From [Phialemoniopsis] sp. UDSM-2020 (lineage: Eukaryota > Ascomycota > Sordariomycetes > Thyridiales > Thyridiaceae), in NCBI GenBank assembly GCA_018873225.1, contig JAEILZ010000005.1, forward strand, positions 1,922,001 through 1,986,000: a stretch of DNA of 64,000 nt, given 5' to 3'. Of this stretch, positions 37,537 to 47,545 are shown piece after piece (position 1 is the first letter of the stretch; every line of letters starts with the position of its first letter). Position numbers and translations under genes: made by a program. The notes under the pieces are model-generated. The model was not told where the DNA came from. It saw nothing but the letters and a program-made list of their open reading frames with translations, and did no database searches.

Positions 37537-39394
37537 TCACCACTTCCTCTCCACGAACGTAAGAGGGCAGTCATCCTATTCTTTGTTAGCAAACTGTGGT
37601 ACCCTTTTGACACATCACCAGTCAAGTCCGCGCTTACCTTGGGGAAGATGGTCGCAAAGACCTTGATCTCCTCAGAGAGGGGAGTAGGGTGATGCTTCCA
37701 GTCCATAAGCAGTGAGGCCTTTCCGACGAACAGGGCCAGATTGAGCTGAGCATAGTGCTGTCCCAAGCAGTAGTGAGGTCCAACACCGAAAACGAGGAAG
37801 TTCTTGGCACCTTTGACTTCTGCGTCGCCGCTGTAGTATCGCTCGGGGTCAAACGCGTCGGGGTTCGGGTACACTTCCGGGTCACGCAGAGCCATGTATG
37901 TGGTAGGAATGACCATGGCGCCTACAAAAGTCAGTCACTACCACAATCGATATGGCAAATGGGCGGCGAAGAACTTACCCTTGGGGACAGTGTAAGTGTC
38001 CGAAATGGGGAAGGCTTTCTTAGCCAGATACGGAACCATCAGAACAGGAGGGCGGTAGCGGAGAAGCTCCTTGACAACGGCACGGGTATATGTCATCGAC
38101 TCCAGCTGATCCATGGTCACAGGAGCATGGATGTCGCCGTTCCGAATCTTGTAGTTCTCCTCACGAACACGGTCCAGAACATCGGGACGCTGGGCCATGA
38201 TCTGGAACAGCCAAGTGGCGGCGCTGCTGGTGGCGTCCTGAGAGGCAAAGAGGAAGGTGAAGACAGTCTGGGCGATCTCATAGTCGGTGAAATCGCGGAG
38301 CAAGGGAGATGGCTTGGATCCCTCGAGAGGGGTTCCCTTCTCCTCGGCTTCGCGCCACTTCTTTGACTCGAGAATCTGCTTGACCCATGCGTCCATGATG
38401 CACGTCACATCACCACCTGCGGCCATGCGGACCTTGCTCTTGGCCGCGCACTTCGAGAACTCGGCAAGAACCATGTCGGCGGCCTTCTTTCCGTACCAGG
38501 TCTTGGTGAAGGGGATGATAATGGGGAAGTTGACCAGCTCCAGAGCAGCGGTGATGAGATAATAGTCGTCGGCAATCTTCTTGACGGCCTCATCCGAGAT
38601 GTAGTAGCCGACAAAGGTACGGCAGGAGACAGCGCACATGAGCTCACGCATCTCAGGCATGAAGGGCACCGGCTTGCCCCCGGCATCCTTGGTCACCTTG
38701 AGGAAGCGCTTGAAGTACGTCTTGTACACCTCCTCCTGGCCGGGCAGGTAGCTCTCCAGGGCCCTCCTCGTGAAAAGACCGTTGAGGCCCTTGCGGAAGT
38801 CGACGTGAGCCTTGCCATCCAAGAACACCCAGTTGTCCGCACCAAGAAGCTTGTGGGCGACATCGACAACACAGGGCTTGACATACCCCGGCGCATTGAA
38901 GATTTTCCTTGCCATGTCACGGGTAGAGGCGATAACGACGAACCTGGTCGAGAAGGACGTTGCCGTCAGTGGTCTGAAGCATGAAATGGGGGCGCGACAA
39001 GGGTGTTCTGGACCTACTTGTGGAAGACGGAAACGCAGCTCAGGGGTCCGCTGTTCCATTTGGCATGGTACTCCTCGAACTTTGGGTTCACAGACTGCAA
39101 GAAGGGCCCAATGAAGGGGGCTTTCCAGGCAGGGCCAACAATTGACCCCTTTTGCCAGATGTAGCTGACTGCGAAGTCAAGAGAGTCAGTTGCGCTGCGC
39201 ACAAGTCACTGGCGGGGGATGCGTGTCATACATTGATCATAGACCACCGCGACGGCCAGGAGCGTCAGAAGGACGGACCAGATGCTCATCTGCGAGATGA
39301 CTTCGAGGACGGGCTCAAGCTGAGCCGGGATGCCAGCGGCGGCATATTTGGCGTTTGCCAGGGGCGAGGTGAAGCTCGTCGCATTGACCGACAT
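37537..39394 (-). CDS. erg5: Erg5, sterol C-22 desaturase (cytochrome P450 CYP61)
   Basis: Exons on the minus strand 39394..39232, 39168..39018, 38943..37979, 37921..37638, 37575..37537 (introns 63, 74, 57, 62 nt); 533 residues. Erg5 introduces the C22(23) double bond late in ergosterol synthesis in the ER membrane. An N-terminal membrane anchor is visible ([18 protein letters not shown]). P450 signatures are complete: I-helix [13 protein letters not shown]-helix ELLRYRPP (E-x2-R), and the heme loop [11 protein letters not shown] with Cys478 as ligand. CYP61 marks include [20 protein letters not shown] and [14 protein letters not shown]. The last exon codes for 12 residues ([12 protein letters not shown]) plus the stop. 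The first exon start [11 protein letters not shown] is the first ATG of that frame. Confidence 0.96.
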
Positions 39395-42300
39395 GGTGAT
39401 GGCGCGACAGGGCGACAGTCGACAATGAGGTTATCGGAGGGAGAGAATGTTCACTATCAGTGGATCGGGGGCCAACTGGGGCGTCAGAGCAGCTCGACGA
39501 GGAGGACGAGTCCTGAGAGGGAAAAAATTAGCGAGAGAACCTCAACGTCGACTTGAGGCTCGTCAAAGTTTGAGGGCAAGCAAGTGAGGGCAAGCCTAGG
39601 CGATAGACTGGGCGGACGGGTCGACTTACGTCAAGGAACGGGACGATTCGAGAGCATGGAGAAAGGAGGGAGAGAAAGATGTTTTCCTGGGAATTTGGGA
39701 CTATATCGATCTCGGGAAGCGATGTGAGGAGCGAAATTGGCAGGCCTGGTCCCGCCGTCATGTACAGCCAAGGTCTTAAGTTCCTGATAAGTACCTCCTG
39801 ACCAGCGTACGATGGTGGTGCCATCGGGGGGCGTTTGGTGCACGGGTTGCCGTACCAGTTAGTGGGTATTGCCCCCTGAAAGCCGTGCAATTGCCCTATT
39901 ACAGCAGAAGTCGGCGACACAACTGCAATCGCTAGACCGGCCCCCAATTGGCTTGCCTGGGACTCAGGGTTCTTGCATCAAAATTAGGTACTTTCAGTGT
40001 ACAATCCTGTCAACAAGAGACTGGAAGGCTATTGAATTCTCTCTTTCGGCAGAGTGACTGACCATGGACAACCCCTTAAGGAAAGCTACCAATTACATTT
40101 TGCCTTGACAGACGCAGACTTGTCCCTGAAAGTCCTCATAGCCCTCTTGTTCTAGGACAGTGGCAAGTGCTCTGGTTTACTTATATCCACTTACATGTAT
40201 CAATGTCCCCGCTGCACCGGGATGGGTATGGAGCAATTTGCGCCGCGACACCTTCATAAGAAAAAAAAACATCCAACCAACTGGGATGCAAAATTTGTTG
40301 GGCGGCGGGAAAGGGGGGGGGAGCTTGGACCCGTCCCCTCCACTAACTGGCCCCCGAGATAAACATCAGATCTAAGTACATCTCCCCTAAAAGGATGCCC
40401 CCGCCTTTTCCATGCGCTCGTGCTTTCGGAAAGCTTGACATCCGGAAGACTCATGACCGCCTGAGCATTCGAGCAGAAGTTGCAATGTTCTAGGCGTACT
40501 CGTTTCTTCGACATCACATTCCACTTACATTCCATGACCACCCGAGCCCGGGAAAGGGGCGGGAATAGAGCCACAACGAAAAGGACGAATAGCAAGCAAC
40601 TCATATTGCCATTCAAAATCCCACTTCATGATCGCCCTTTCCCGTACCTTGCGCTTGTGCCTTCGCAAGACAGACGGGATGACGGCGCGGGATCGACTAT
40701 TAATTAGTACCTACTTGTAGATGGTGGGTTGCGCCATGGACGCGACTTGAGACACTAGCAGTTCTGCATCAGAAAAATACATACATACAAGATAGAGAAT
40801 ACCTACCTACCTTATGTACGAATCGAATTGAACAAACGTTGCTCCAAAGCCCAAATGCCACGGACCCGACAGCCCGTGAGGATTCTGAACCTCATCAGAG
40901 GTAAAGACCAACTCTTTTGATCCTTGGTGCAAGTGTCGCGTCCAGTGCCGGCGTCATGGGTAAAATTGACACAGATTGACCAATGACAGCCCTGTTACAT
41001 GGCTTTACTCGCTCTCAACTGGTGGGTGTGTCTTGACCGCCTCCGCCCTCCACTCCCGCATTCGTATTCGGGTTGCTCTGCCCCAGAAAGTAGGCCGGCG
41101 TGGACATTTATTTTCCAAGCGACGACACCACAAAACATCAATGGATGCTCCAAAGGGCTGTGATGTCTTATTTATGGCTATTTCGAAGTAACCGTCGTCT
41201 CTGGGCGAGAAGTGCTGTCACAATATGAGAGCTCCATTGTTCTCGGTTTCCCCAAGCTATCCTTTGCTTGTCAAGTTGAAACTCCCAGCAATGCTAGGAT
41301 AACGACAGTCTTAATACCTGAGCCCACGCGGGCCGAGATGGCAGCAGCAGCCAGAGGCGACAAATCAACCTACCGCATGGAGAGGCAGGTCCGGTAACTC
41401 GAGCTGGATTTAATGGACTTTTTACCTGTTCACAGAGATGCTGTCGTCAAGTGGCGCGCAGCCCGGCCAGAGCTTGCCCTTATATCCCTACCCTGCCGTA
41501 TACACGCATAGGGCCACGATTGTGAATATCTCTTCTTTTATCAAGTAGAATCTCCTCTTGGACCAGCTTAAAGGCCTTGGAACAAGACTGTCCTGGAACA
41601 TTGCTCAACTCTGTCGATGCCAAGGGAGAAGGTACTTCCTCCATCACGGCGAATATTGTGGTGCAAAAAGATGGCAAGAAACGCTTGGTCTGCTAATAGC
41701 ATGACTGAAAACAGCTTGTCAAGGCCAAACCAAGTCTGCCAGAGAAGAAATCGATACTATGGCACAAAATGTCTTCAAAACCGTACAAGGTGATCCCGAA
41801 CGACTGTAGTATTTTTTATTAAGCAATTTGAGACTGCAGACTTCTCTTTGGCACAACTCAATATCTTGCCTTGTAAAGTCTGAATTTGGGTATCCTTCAT
41901 CTAGAAGTTGATAGATACCTGGCAGCGGGATCGACCTCAACCTTCAAGTTCGTACAGTGAAGTCAATTGAAGGAAACCTGTAATTGGGCGATATATTGTT
42001 GTTTTCTTGCACTCACTTCCACTCTGTGCGGCGCAGTGTACATGTCGTTCTTCTCCGGTTCAGGGGTGTAGAGCGAGTGCCCTCGTCAAGTCGCTACTCG
42101 CAAGTCATGATGGAGTGCATCATATTAATGTCCCCATTGCCTGCCGGGCAAGAACCTCGAAGTCTTTGACCGTGGTATCGCACTCCACAAGGCCATCTCG
42201 AACACGATGCCGTCTCGTAGGCTCATGTCATTTCATCCTAACCACCTCTGTGCAACTTCATGAGCGAGCATTGCCATAAGGAGAGCATCAGTATCTTTGA

Positions 42301-43229
42301 AAATCGTGTTGATGCAAAATTAAATCTCACTGAACCATCAACAAAACTCCCTGATGCATCTTGGAATATTGGGCAGATCCCTTGATACCGACCAATTGGT
42401 GTGGTTCATCTGAACTTGGTCCAGGTGTCCAAGAGTAGTAATAGTCATATGGCCCAGGGCACTCTCCAAGGAGAGATTTCGCGAAGCTTGGGTTTCCACT
42501 GTTACACCAACAATGCTTCGTAATGGCTTTGAAAGGTTGAGTCAGGGCAATTGGGTTCCTCTTCGTATTTCCACTCTCTGACAATCAATTATGAGATCAT
42601 CATACCTGCCGGTTGGGAGGGTGTATTTTTTCTTTAACGCCGAGGCTGTGTTTCATGCACGTCTTACTCTTTCGCCCGGCCTCGACACCACCGGAGCAGC
42701 TCAAGGCGGTCCCGCGAGGGCACTCAGACAAGGCAGCATGCTGTTCCAATCCAGTCATCGTCGAGTATCTCCATCTGGCATATGCCGAGCTTGCTTAGCT
42801 TGAGCTATACGCCGTGTCACGCCTAGGCTTGCTCCCCTCGAGATGGCACTTACACGGATGACTCACCCGCACAGCCCCCTGTCATGCTCCGGGACTTTTT
42901 GTCAAAGACGACGTCAACTTTCCAATTCTGGCAAGCTTTCCACCGAGTGGTGTAATCGCTTTTGCAATTGACACCCTCATATTGTAGGCAGCAAATTGAG
43001 ACTGACACAGGTGGGATAAGTAAAGTAGGTATAAAGCCTGGGTCGGTAGTCCATGCCTCAGGATCTCGAGTTCTCTCAGCAGCTGCTGTAACATCATCTT
43101 CACAAGACTTCACCTATTGGCAATATCGATATCAAAAAACTTGCAAATCTCCCCTCAATCTACAAGCCTTGACTTTTACACTTGACTTCTACCCATTCAC
43201 CACATTAGACCCCCCACTTGTCACAGACC
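39395..43229. other. 3.8-kb divergent intergenic region
   Basis: Between ERG5 and a small plus-strand gene. G-rich (around 40311) and A-rich tracts are present. The one frame with any protein-like property is the weak secreted candidate at 40254-40604 on the minus strand. No recognisable gene is seen in the rest. Confidence 0.5.
40254..40604 (-). CDS. doubtful ORF with signal-peptide-like N-terminus
   Basis: Single open frame of 116 codons. From the ATG at 40604 it reads MSCLLFVLFVVALFPPLSRA, a good hydrophobic secretion signal. The rest is basic and unrecognised, and the frame ends in a poly-Phe stretch made by a T run, which speaks against a real protein. It may be a chance frame; listed for checking only. 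Confidence 0.15.
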   Translation of the reverse strand: MSCLLFVLFVVALFPPLSRARVVMECKWNVMSKKRVRLEHCNFCSNAQAVMSLPDVKLSESTSAWKRRGHPFRGDVLRSDVYLGGQLVEGTGPSSPPLSRRPTNFASQLVGCFFFL

Positions 43230-43505
43230 ATGAGCCAATACGGTAGCCAGGGCCCCCAATTCGACAACAGCCAGCCTAAAATGATGACCGACGGCTTCCA
43301 ATACGTCTCTCAGGAGCAATCTCGACAGGAGAAGATGCCTGCAGCCCAGCCCAGCGACGCTGCCTCCGTCTCGAGCTTCGGCAGTAAGGTCGGTCTGCTC
43401 AAGTCTAAACTCTCCCGCAAGGGCAAGACGAAGGACGACGACGAGAAGGAGCGCGCCAAGGAGCAGAGTAAGCTTCTCAAGAACCAGATGAGGATCGTCG
43501 GTTGA
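43230..43505 (+). CDS. small hydrophilic protein of unknown function
   Basis: Open frame of 91 codons starting MSQYGSQGPQFDNSQ, with an ATG after TCACAGACC. It is rich in Ser, Gln, Lys and Asp; a basic stretch SKVGLLKSKLSRKGKTK is followed by DDDEKERAKEQSK. It has no membrane segment and no domain I recognise. A GTAAGC at 43468 could be a splice donor, so the true C-terminus may differ and use sequence after 43505. It is the only gene candidate between ERG5 and ASK1. Its composition looks coding, but confidence is moderate. Confidence 0.5.
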   Translation: MSQYGSQGPQFDNSQPKMMTDGFQYVSQEQSRQEKMPAAQPSDAASVSSFGSKVGLLKSKLSRKGKTKDDDEKERAKEQSKLLKNQMRIVG

Positions 43506-43973
43506 ATTGGACCACAGAAGAGACATAAGCAAGATCTTCTCTCGTCTGAGAAGATAGTACTGCAGTACCACTAGAACCACTTGAGGAGTGAGCATCCTCG
43601 AGCCGCGCCATGCACGGCTCGAATCACTCAGACCGCCACAATGGCTTCCCGATGCCTGGGCCTCAACCCCGGCGCCGCGGTGGCGGTGTGTCTCGGTATA
43701 CCGAGACGGCACTGCGGCGCCCAAGGGGTCGAGGACTACAGCAGGGCTTCCATAGCCCTGCAAGAAGGTGTGGAACGGATGTTGGAAGACATCGACTAAG
43801 GCGAGGAACAACGGGTCAACTTGGAGGATATGTCCACACTTGGAGATTGAGTGTGTGATGACGGATAACGGAGACATGCATGCAATTCATAACGAGGGGT
43901 ATCTTGAGTAGTCTAATACCGAAATCGTGAAGCACATAAGCGCATTGGTCAAAGGCTCCATAGCCCACGTATT
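43506..43973. other. intergenic between the small ORF and ASK1 (convergent)
   Basis: A 468-base spacer. Two overlapping plus-strand frames (43581-43799 and 43610-43858) are open, and the first ends GVEDYSRASIALQEGVERML, which could be a spliced 3' exon of the small gene. I cannot decide this from sequence. Confidence 0.4.
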
Positions 43974-45455
43974 CTAGAATGTGTCGTCCAGAATGTCCTG
44001 GTTCATCTTCACCATCGTCGGGCTGTATTCCGACGACTCCTCAGGCTCAGCTCCGGCAGTGAGGAGTATATCATCCACGATGCGCTTACTCGCCTCCCTC
44101 GCTGAGTAGAACAAATGGTCAGCATATTGGCGACTGATCTGCCTGGTCGGAAACAGCACCTACCTGGTGTCTGAAGAAGCTTCGATGCTGGGAGGGCAAA
44201 CTGTATCGTCTTTGGGGGACTCATTCCCCCATACAAATCGGCCGACTCCCCATCGCTGTCACTCTCCCATGTGATCTCGTCCTTGTTCTTGGTTCCCTTC
44301 TCGCGCTCCATCTGAAAGAAGTCCCGCGTCTTGCGCCCCGTGGCCGGAGTCTGCACGCTGACCCCTGGTGTGCGCGGCCCACTGGCCACAGCAGCTATCT
44401 TCTGCCGATATGCGGAGCGAACAGGGGACATGAACGCCTCGCTCCGCAGCTTGGGAGCCTCCATTTCGGGTGAAGACATGGGCGAGGAGTCCTGCCACAG
44501 CGGGACATTTTCCTTCGCCTTAGCTTTCTCCTCCTTGGGCTTCTCTGTCACCTTCCACTTGATGGGGCTGACCCCATGCGACATCGGCTTGTGCGGTGTG
44601 GCCTGGAGCCGGTAGTTCTTGTCTAGGATTCGGTGGAGCAAAGGATCCTTGTGTTTTCGCGCCGTTGATTCTTGCAGCTCACGCGCGGCTTGGTCCAGAG
44701 ACGACCTCGGGGTCATGGACATATCAGGTAGGCGGGCCGTGTGCTGTGCTAGTAGTTCGGACTCGTCCTCGTCGCCCAAATCGCCTGTATGGGCGGTGTT
44801 GTCGTGATCCAGCTGACGCTTTAGATTCTCGTACGGCGAGTCCAAGTCTGCAAATTGAGGCTTGATTGTCTTTGTGGCAGGTGGTCGAGGTGTGCTCCCA
44901 GTAAGATCGCCGTCGCCATCTGTCAGCACCGAGTCTCCTTCTCCATGATACGACGCAGTCTGATCTGCGCCTCCCATTGTGTCGTCATGTCGCGGCCGTG
45001 GCGTATAGTCTGAGGTGGTCTCATCGTGGAGCGTCGTTTCTTCTGCAGCTGTGGTGTCGTCGTCATTGGCCAGCTCTTCATAGCCGGAGAGTGAGACGTT
45101 TGCAGATGCTTCGAAAAATTGCTTCCAGAACTACAAAGCGGCCCGGTCAGTTCTCGTGGCGACGTATTGATAGAGGCTTCCATTATTGGGGCTCTGACCT
45201 TGGACGCTTCCCACACAGCTCTGGAGTGTTCACCGTACTGCTCAACAAGTGGTAGGATACTTGTTGTCACGATGCGATGTGCCTTACTGAAGTTGTGGTC
45301 GATCTCTAGCATGATCCTGGTATCAGCACATCTGCTCAAGCGTCAACAACGAGACTGCGCGCACCTTGCAATGTCAATGTTATCGACTGTTCCAATTTCT
45401 CGAGTTCTTCCGTCGCGGAAAGCGGACGCTGGGTCGTCGACCCTGGCCGAGACAT
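43974..45455 (-). CDS. ask1: Ask1, DASH/Dam1 complex subunit
   Basis: Exons on the minus strand 45455..45365, 45305..45199, 45130..44164, 44101..43974 (introns 59, 68, 62 nt); 430 residues. Ask1 is part of the fungal DASH ring that couples kinetochores to spindle microtubules. The N-terminus is the conserved part: RPLSATEELEKLEQSITLTL, EIDHNFSKAHRIVTTSILPL, YGEHSRAVWEASKFWKQFFE. The middle is Ser/Pro/Asp-rich with many S/T-P sites, consistent with the cell-cycle kinase control known for Ask1. The conserved C-terminal motif GGMSPPKTIQFALP...SKLLQTP is followed, after the last intron, by AREASKRIVDDILLTAG. Intron 2 uses the rarer GTCAGA donor but has a CTGAC branch and keeps frame. Confidence 0.92.
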
Positions 45456-45858
45456 TTTCGGTACGCCTATGTGTGTGTGTGAAGTGCGAACGGGGGGACA
45501 GTTTCCCGTGCAAAGCTGCGTTAGTCGAGGCGTCAAATATCCTAGTGGTCGTCAACTTGAAGTTTGGTAAATGATTCGGCGCGTGTCGACGCGATGCGGG
45601 GCAACCCAATTAAAGAGCCACAGTAACGACGTATTATGGATTATGCTCCCCTTTGAAGATTGGTTTATGCGGGGCACATTTAGCTGGCCGTAAACTGTCA
45701 AGACTGTTTACTTGGCTATCCCACTGTATCTATCAAGTTCATGACGGCAAGTGAGATAAGTGAACGCAGCCCTTGTGAAAGCATACATTTTTTATCGATG
45801 CAGGGTATCAAAACGTAATGGATCTCGGAGTGCTTTGGTCGGGGTGAATTGGTGTCAC
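45456..45858. other. intergenic: ASK1 promoter and EAF7 3' flank
   Basis: A 403-base spacer between two minus-strand genes. No gene or repeat is seen. Confidence 0.6.
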
Positions 45859-47014
45859 TTATCGACCTCGTCCCCGACCTCTTGCGCGGCCTCTGCCTCG
45901 CCCTCGCCCTCTCTGCCCTCCGCGTGCTGTCTTCTTTTGTCGCGTAGGCCTTTCCGCTTCCTCTTCTTCATTCTCTTCTTCCTCGTTCTCCTCCTCCTCT
46001 TCTTCGCCCTCTCCGTCCTCATCGCCTTCCTCGTCTGCTTCTTCTTCTTGTTCCTCCTCTTCCTCGCTCTCTTTACCTTCATCCTCCTCCTCCTCCTCCT
46101 CCTCCTCCTCCTCATCCTCACCCTGCTCCTCCTCCTCTTCCTCCTCCTCCTCGGCTTCTTTCTCCTCCTTTTCTTCCGGTTCCGCAGACTGAGCCTTGCT
46201 TCTTGACGCAGCCCGCCTCGAGCTTCTAGTGCCCCTCGTTGTTTTTGGCGCCGCAGCGCTCGGTAGAGATGATGGCGCATCGGAGCTATCCACCGTACTG
46301 GAGCGCGTCCTCGAGGCCGTGTCGCCGCGCTTGCGCTTGCCAGTACCCGTACCACTGGTACTTGCGGCAGGCTTTGCGGCGCTCGGCGGCGCATCGTCAC
46401 CATCTCCGCCATCCCACTGTGCAGGGGATGACGCATTCGATTCCGGTTCTGCGAGGAACCGCTCGCTCATGGCCTCATAGAAGTCATCGAACGGCAAGTG
46501 GAACTCTTTGAATTTTGCGTCGAATTCAGGGTTATCAATGTAGTCAATGCTGTTATCACGCTCATTGATAGCGTCGAGATCGTAGAACCACCGCAATTCC
46601 TTCCAAATGCCAGGTATGCGCGTGTGTTGGTATACGTCAGGATCGATGCCATGGCAGCGCAGGTGTTCCGAAATTGCTATGACGCGGAAGTGCCTATGCA
46701 TCCCTAACGTTTTGGCAGTAGAGTCAGCTTCACACATCGTAATGGATCGCGTCGCCGTCTCCGAAAGAGTAACTCGTACCAGAGGGCTTCCACCGGATGA
46801 CACCCTTGAACAGGGAGGCGCGTTGCTCGTCGGTCCACTGGCTTGTGAGGTCTGCGAGTGGCGCTTGAGCAGACGTTGCTGCGGTCGGTGTATCCGCAGC
46901 TTGCGGTGTATCAATGTCCATAGCATCTTCATCACCACCGCGACTGGGCGTAGCAGTTGCCGAAGGTGTTGCGACTGACTGGACGCTGGCCCTGCCCTTC
47001 TTTTTGGGAGGCAT
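45859..47014 (-). CDS. eaf7: Eaf7, NuA4 histone acetyltransferase complex subunit
   Basis: Exons on the minus strand 47014..46780 and 46703..45859 (intron 76 nt); 359 residues. Eaf7 (MRGBP in animals) binds Eaf3/MRG proteins within NuA4, which acetylates H4 and H2A. The start [15 protein letters not shown] is followed by the conserved domain at about 60-150: [51 protein letters not shown] and [14 protein letters not shown]. The C-terminal half is low complexity: Ser/Thr/Arg-rich, then about 100 residues that are mostly Glu, then an Arg-Gly tail ([17 protein letters not shown]). The Glu tract comes from GAG/GAA repeats (a CTC microsatellite on the plus strand). The gene diverges from the GCP6-like gene across 531 bases. 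Confidence 0.9.
46084..46152. repeat. eaf7: CTC/GAG trinucleotide repeat inside EAF7
   Basis: About ten uninterrupted CTC units lie at 46084-46113, with shorter runs to 46152. On the coding strand these are GAG repeats encoding poly-Glu. The length stays a multiple of three, so slippage would change tract length without breaking the frame. Confidence 0.9.
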
Positions 47015-47545
47015 TGCGACGGAGGCGGCGCCGTATGTCGCGCCTCAATTACTCGGGTATGTTTATTGTGCGGTGATTGAGTGGAAACTATAGGAAAAGA
47101 TGGTAGTGTTGCGCTGGTTGGTCATAAGTATGTGTTTTTCACCTTCTAGAATTACTGAGAGATTTGCAATTGCTCGGGCGAGCTCCAGCTTGAATTGAGG
47201 TTGGAGGTTCAGAGTGGGTCAGAGCTTCTCTTTTTCTGGACAAGCCAGCCTTTGGCTTACAGCAGGCAGAAGGCGCTATCGCTGCTACCTGGCAACACAA
47301 CGCAACGACAGCACACCTCAGCTACCAGCACAGACAGAATGGAGTCGGCGAGTATTTCCTGTAAAGTGCAATGAGAAAAGTCATACATCCCGTGATTACC
47401 TTACTTTACATGAGGGAATACTTCTTACATCCTCCCAAGGGAACCTACCATTTTGTTCTCGACACAGACTTGTGCTGCGGCTCGCAGGGCGTCCGTTGAC
47501 GCGACCTCTTTGAGTATTGGGTATGAAAACACGCGTTTCGCCAGA
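47015..47545. promoter_or_regulatory. divergent promoter region EAF7 / GCP6-like gene
   Basis: The 531 bases between two divergent start codons must hold both promoters. I see no clear TATA box or named operator and no gene. Confidence 0.5.

Noticed and set aside
43221..43877. 218-codon minus-strand open frame
   Set aside because: Antisense to the small plus-strand gene, Leu/Val/His-rich as expected from a mirrored coding frame, no family match.
45760..46206. Plus-strand frame with long Leu/Phe-rich 'membrane' segments
   Set aside because: It is the mirror image of the Glu-rich repeat of EAF7, not a real membrane protein.
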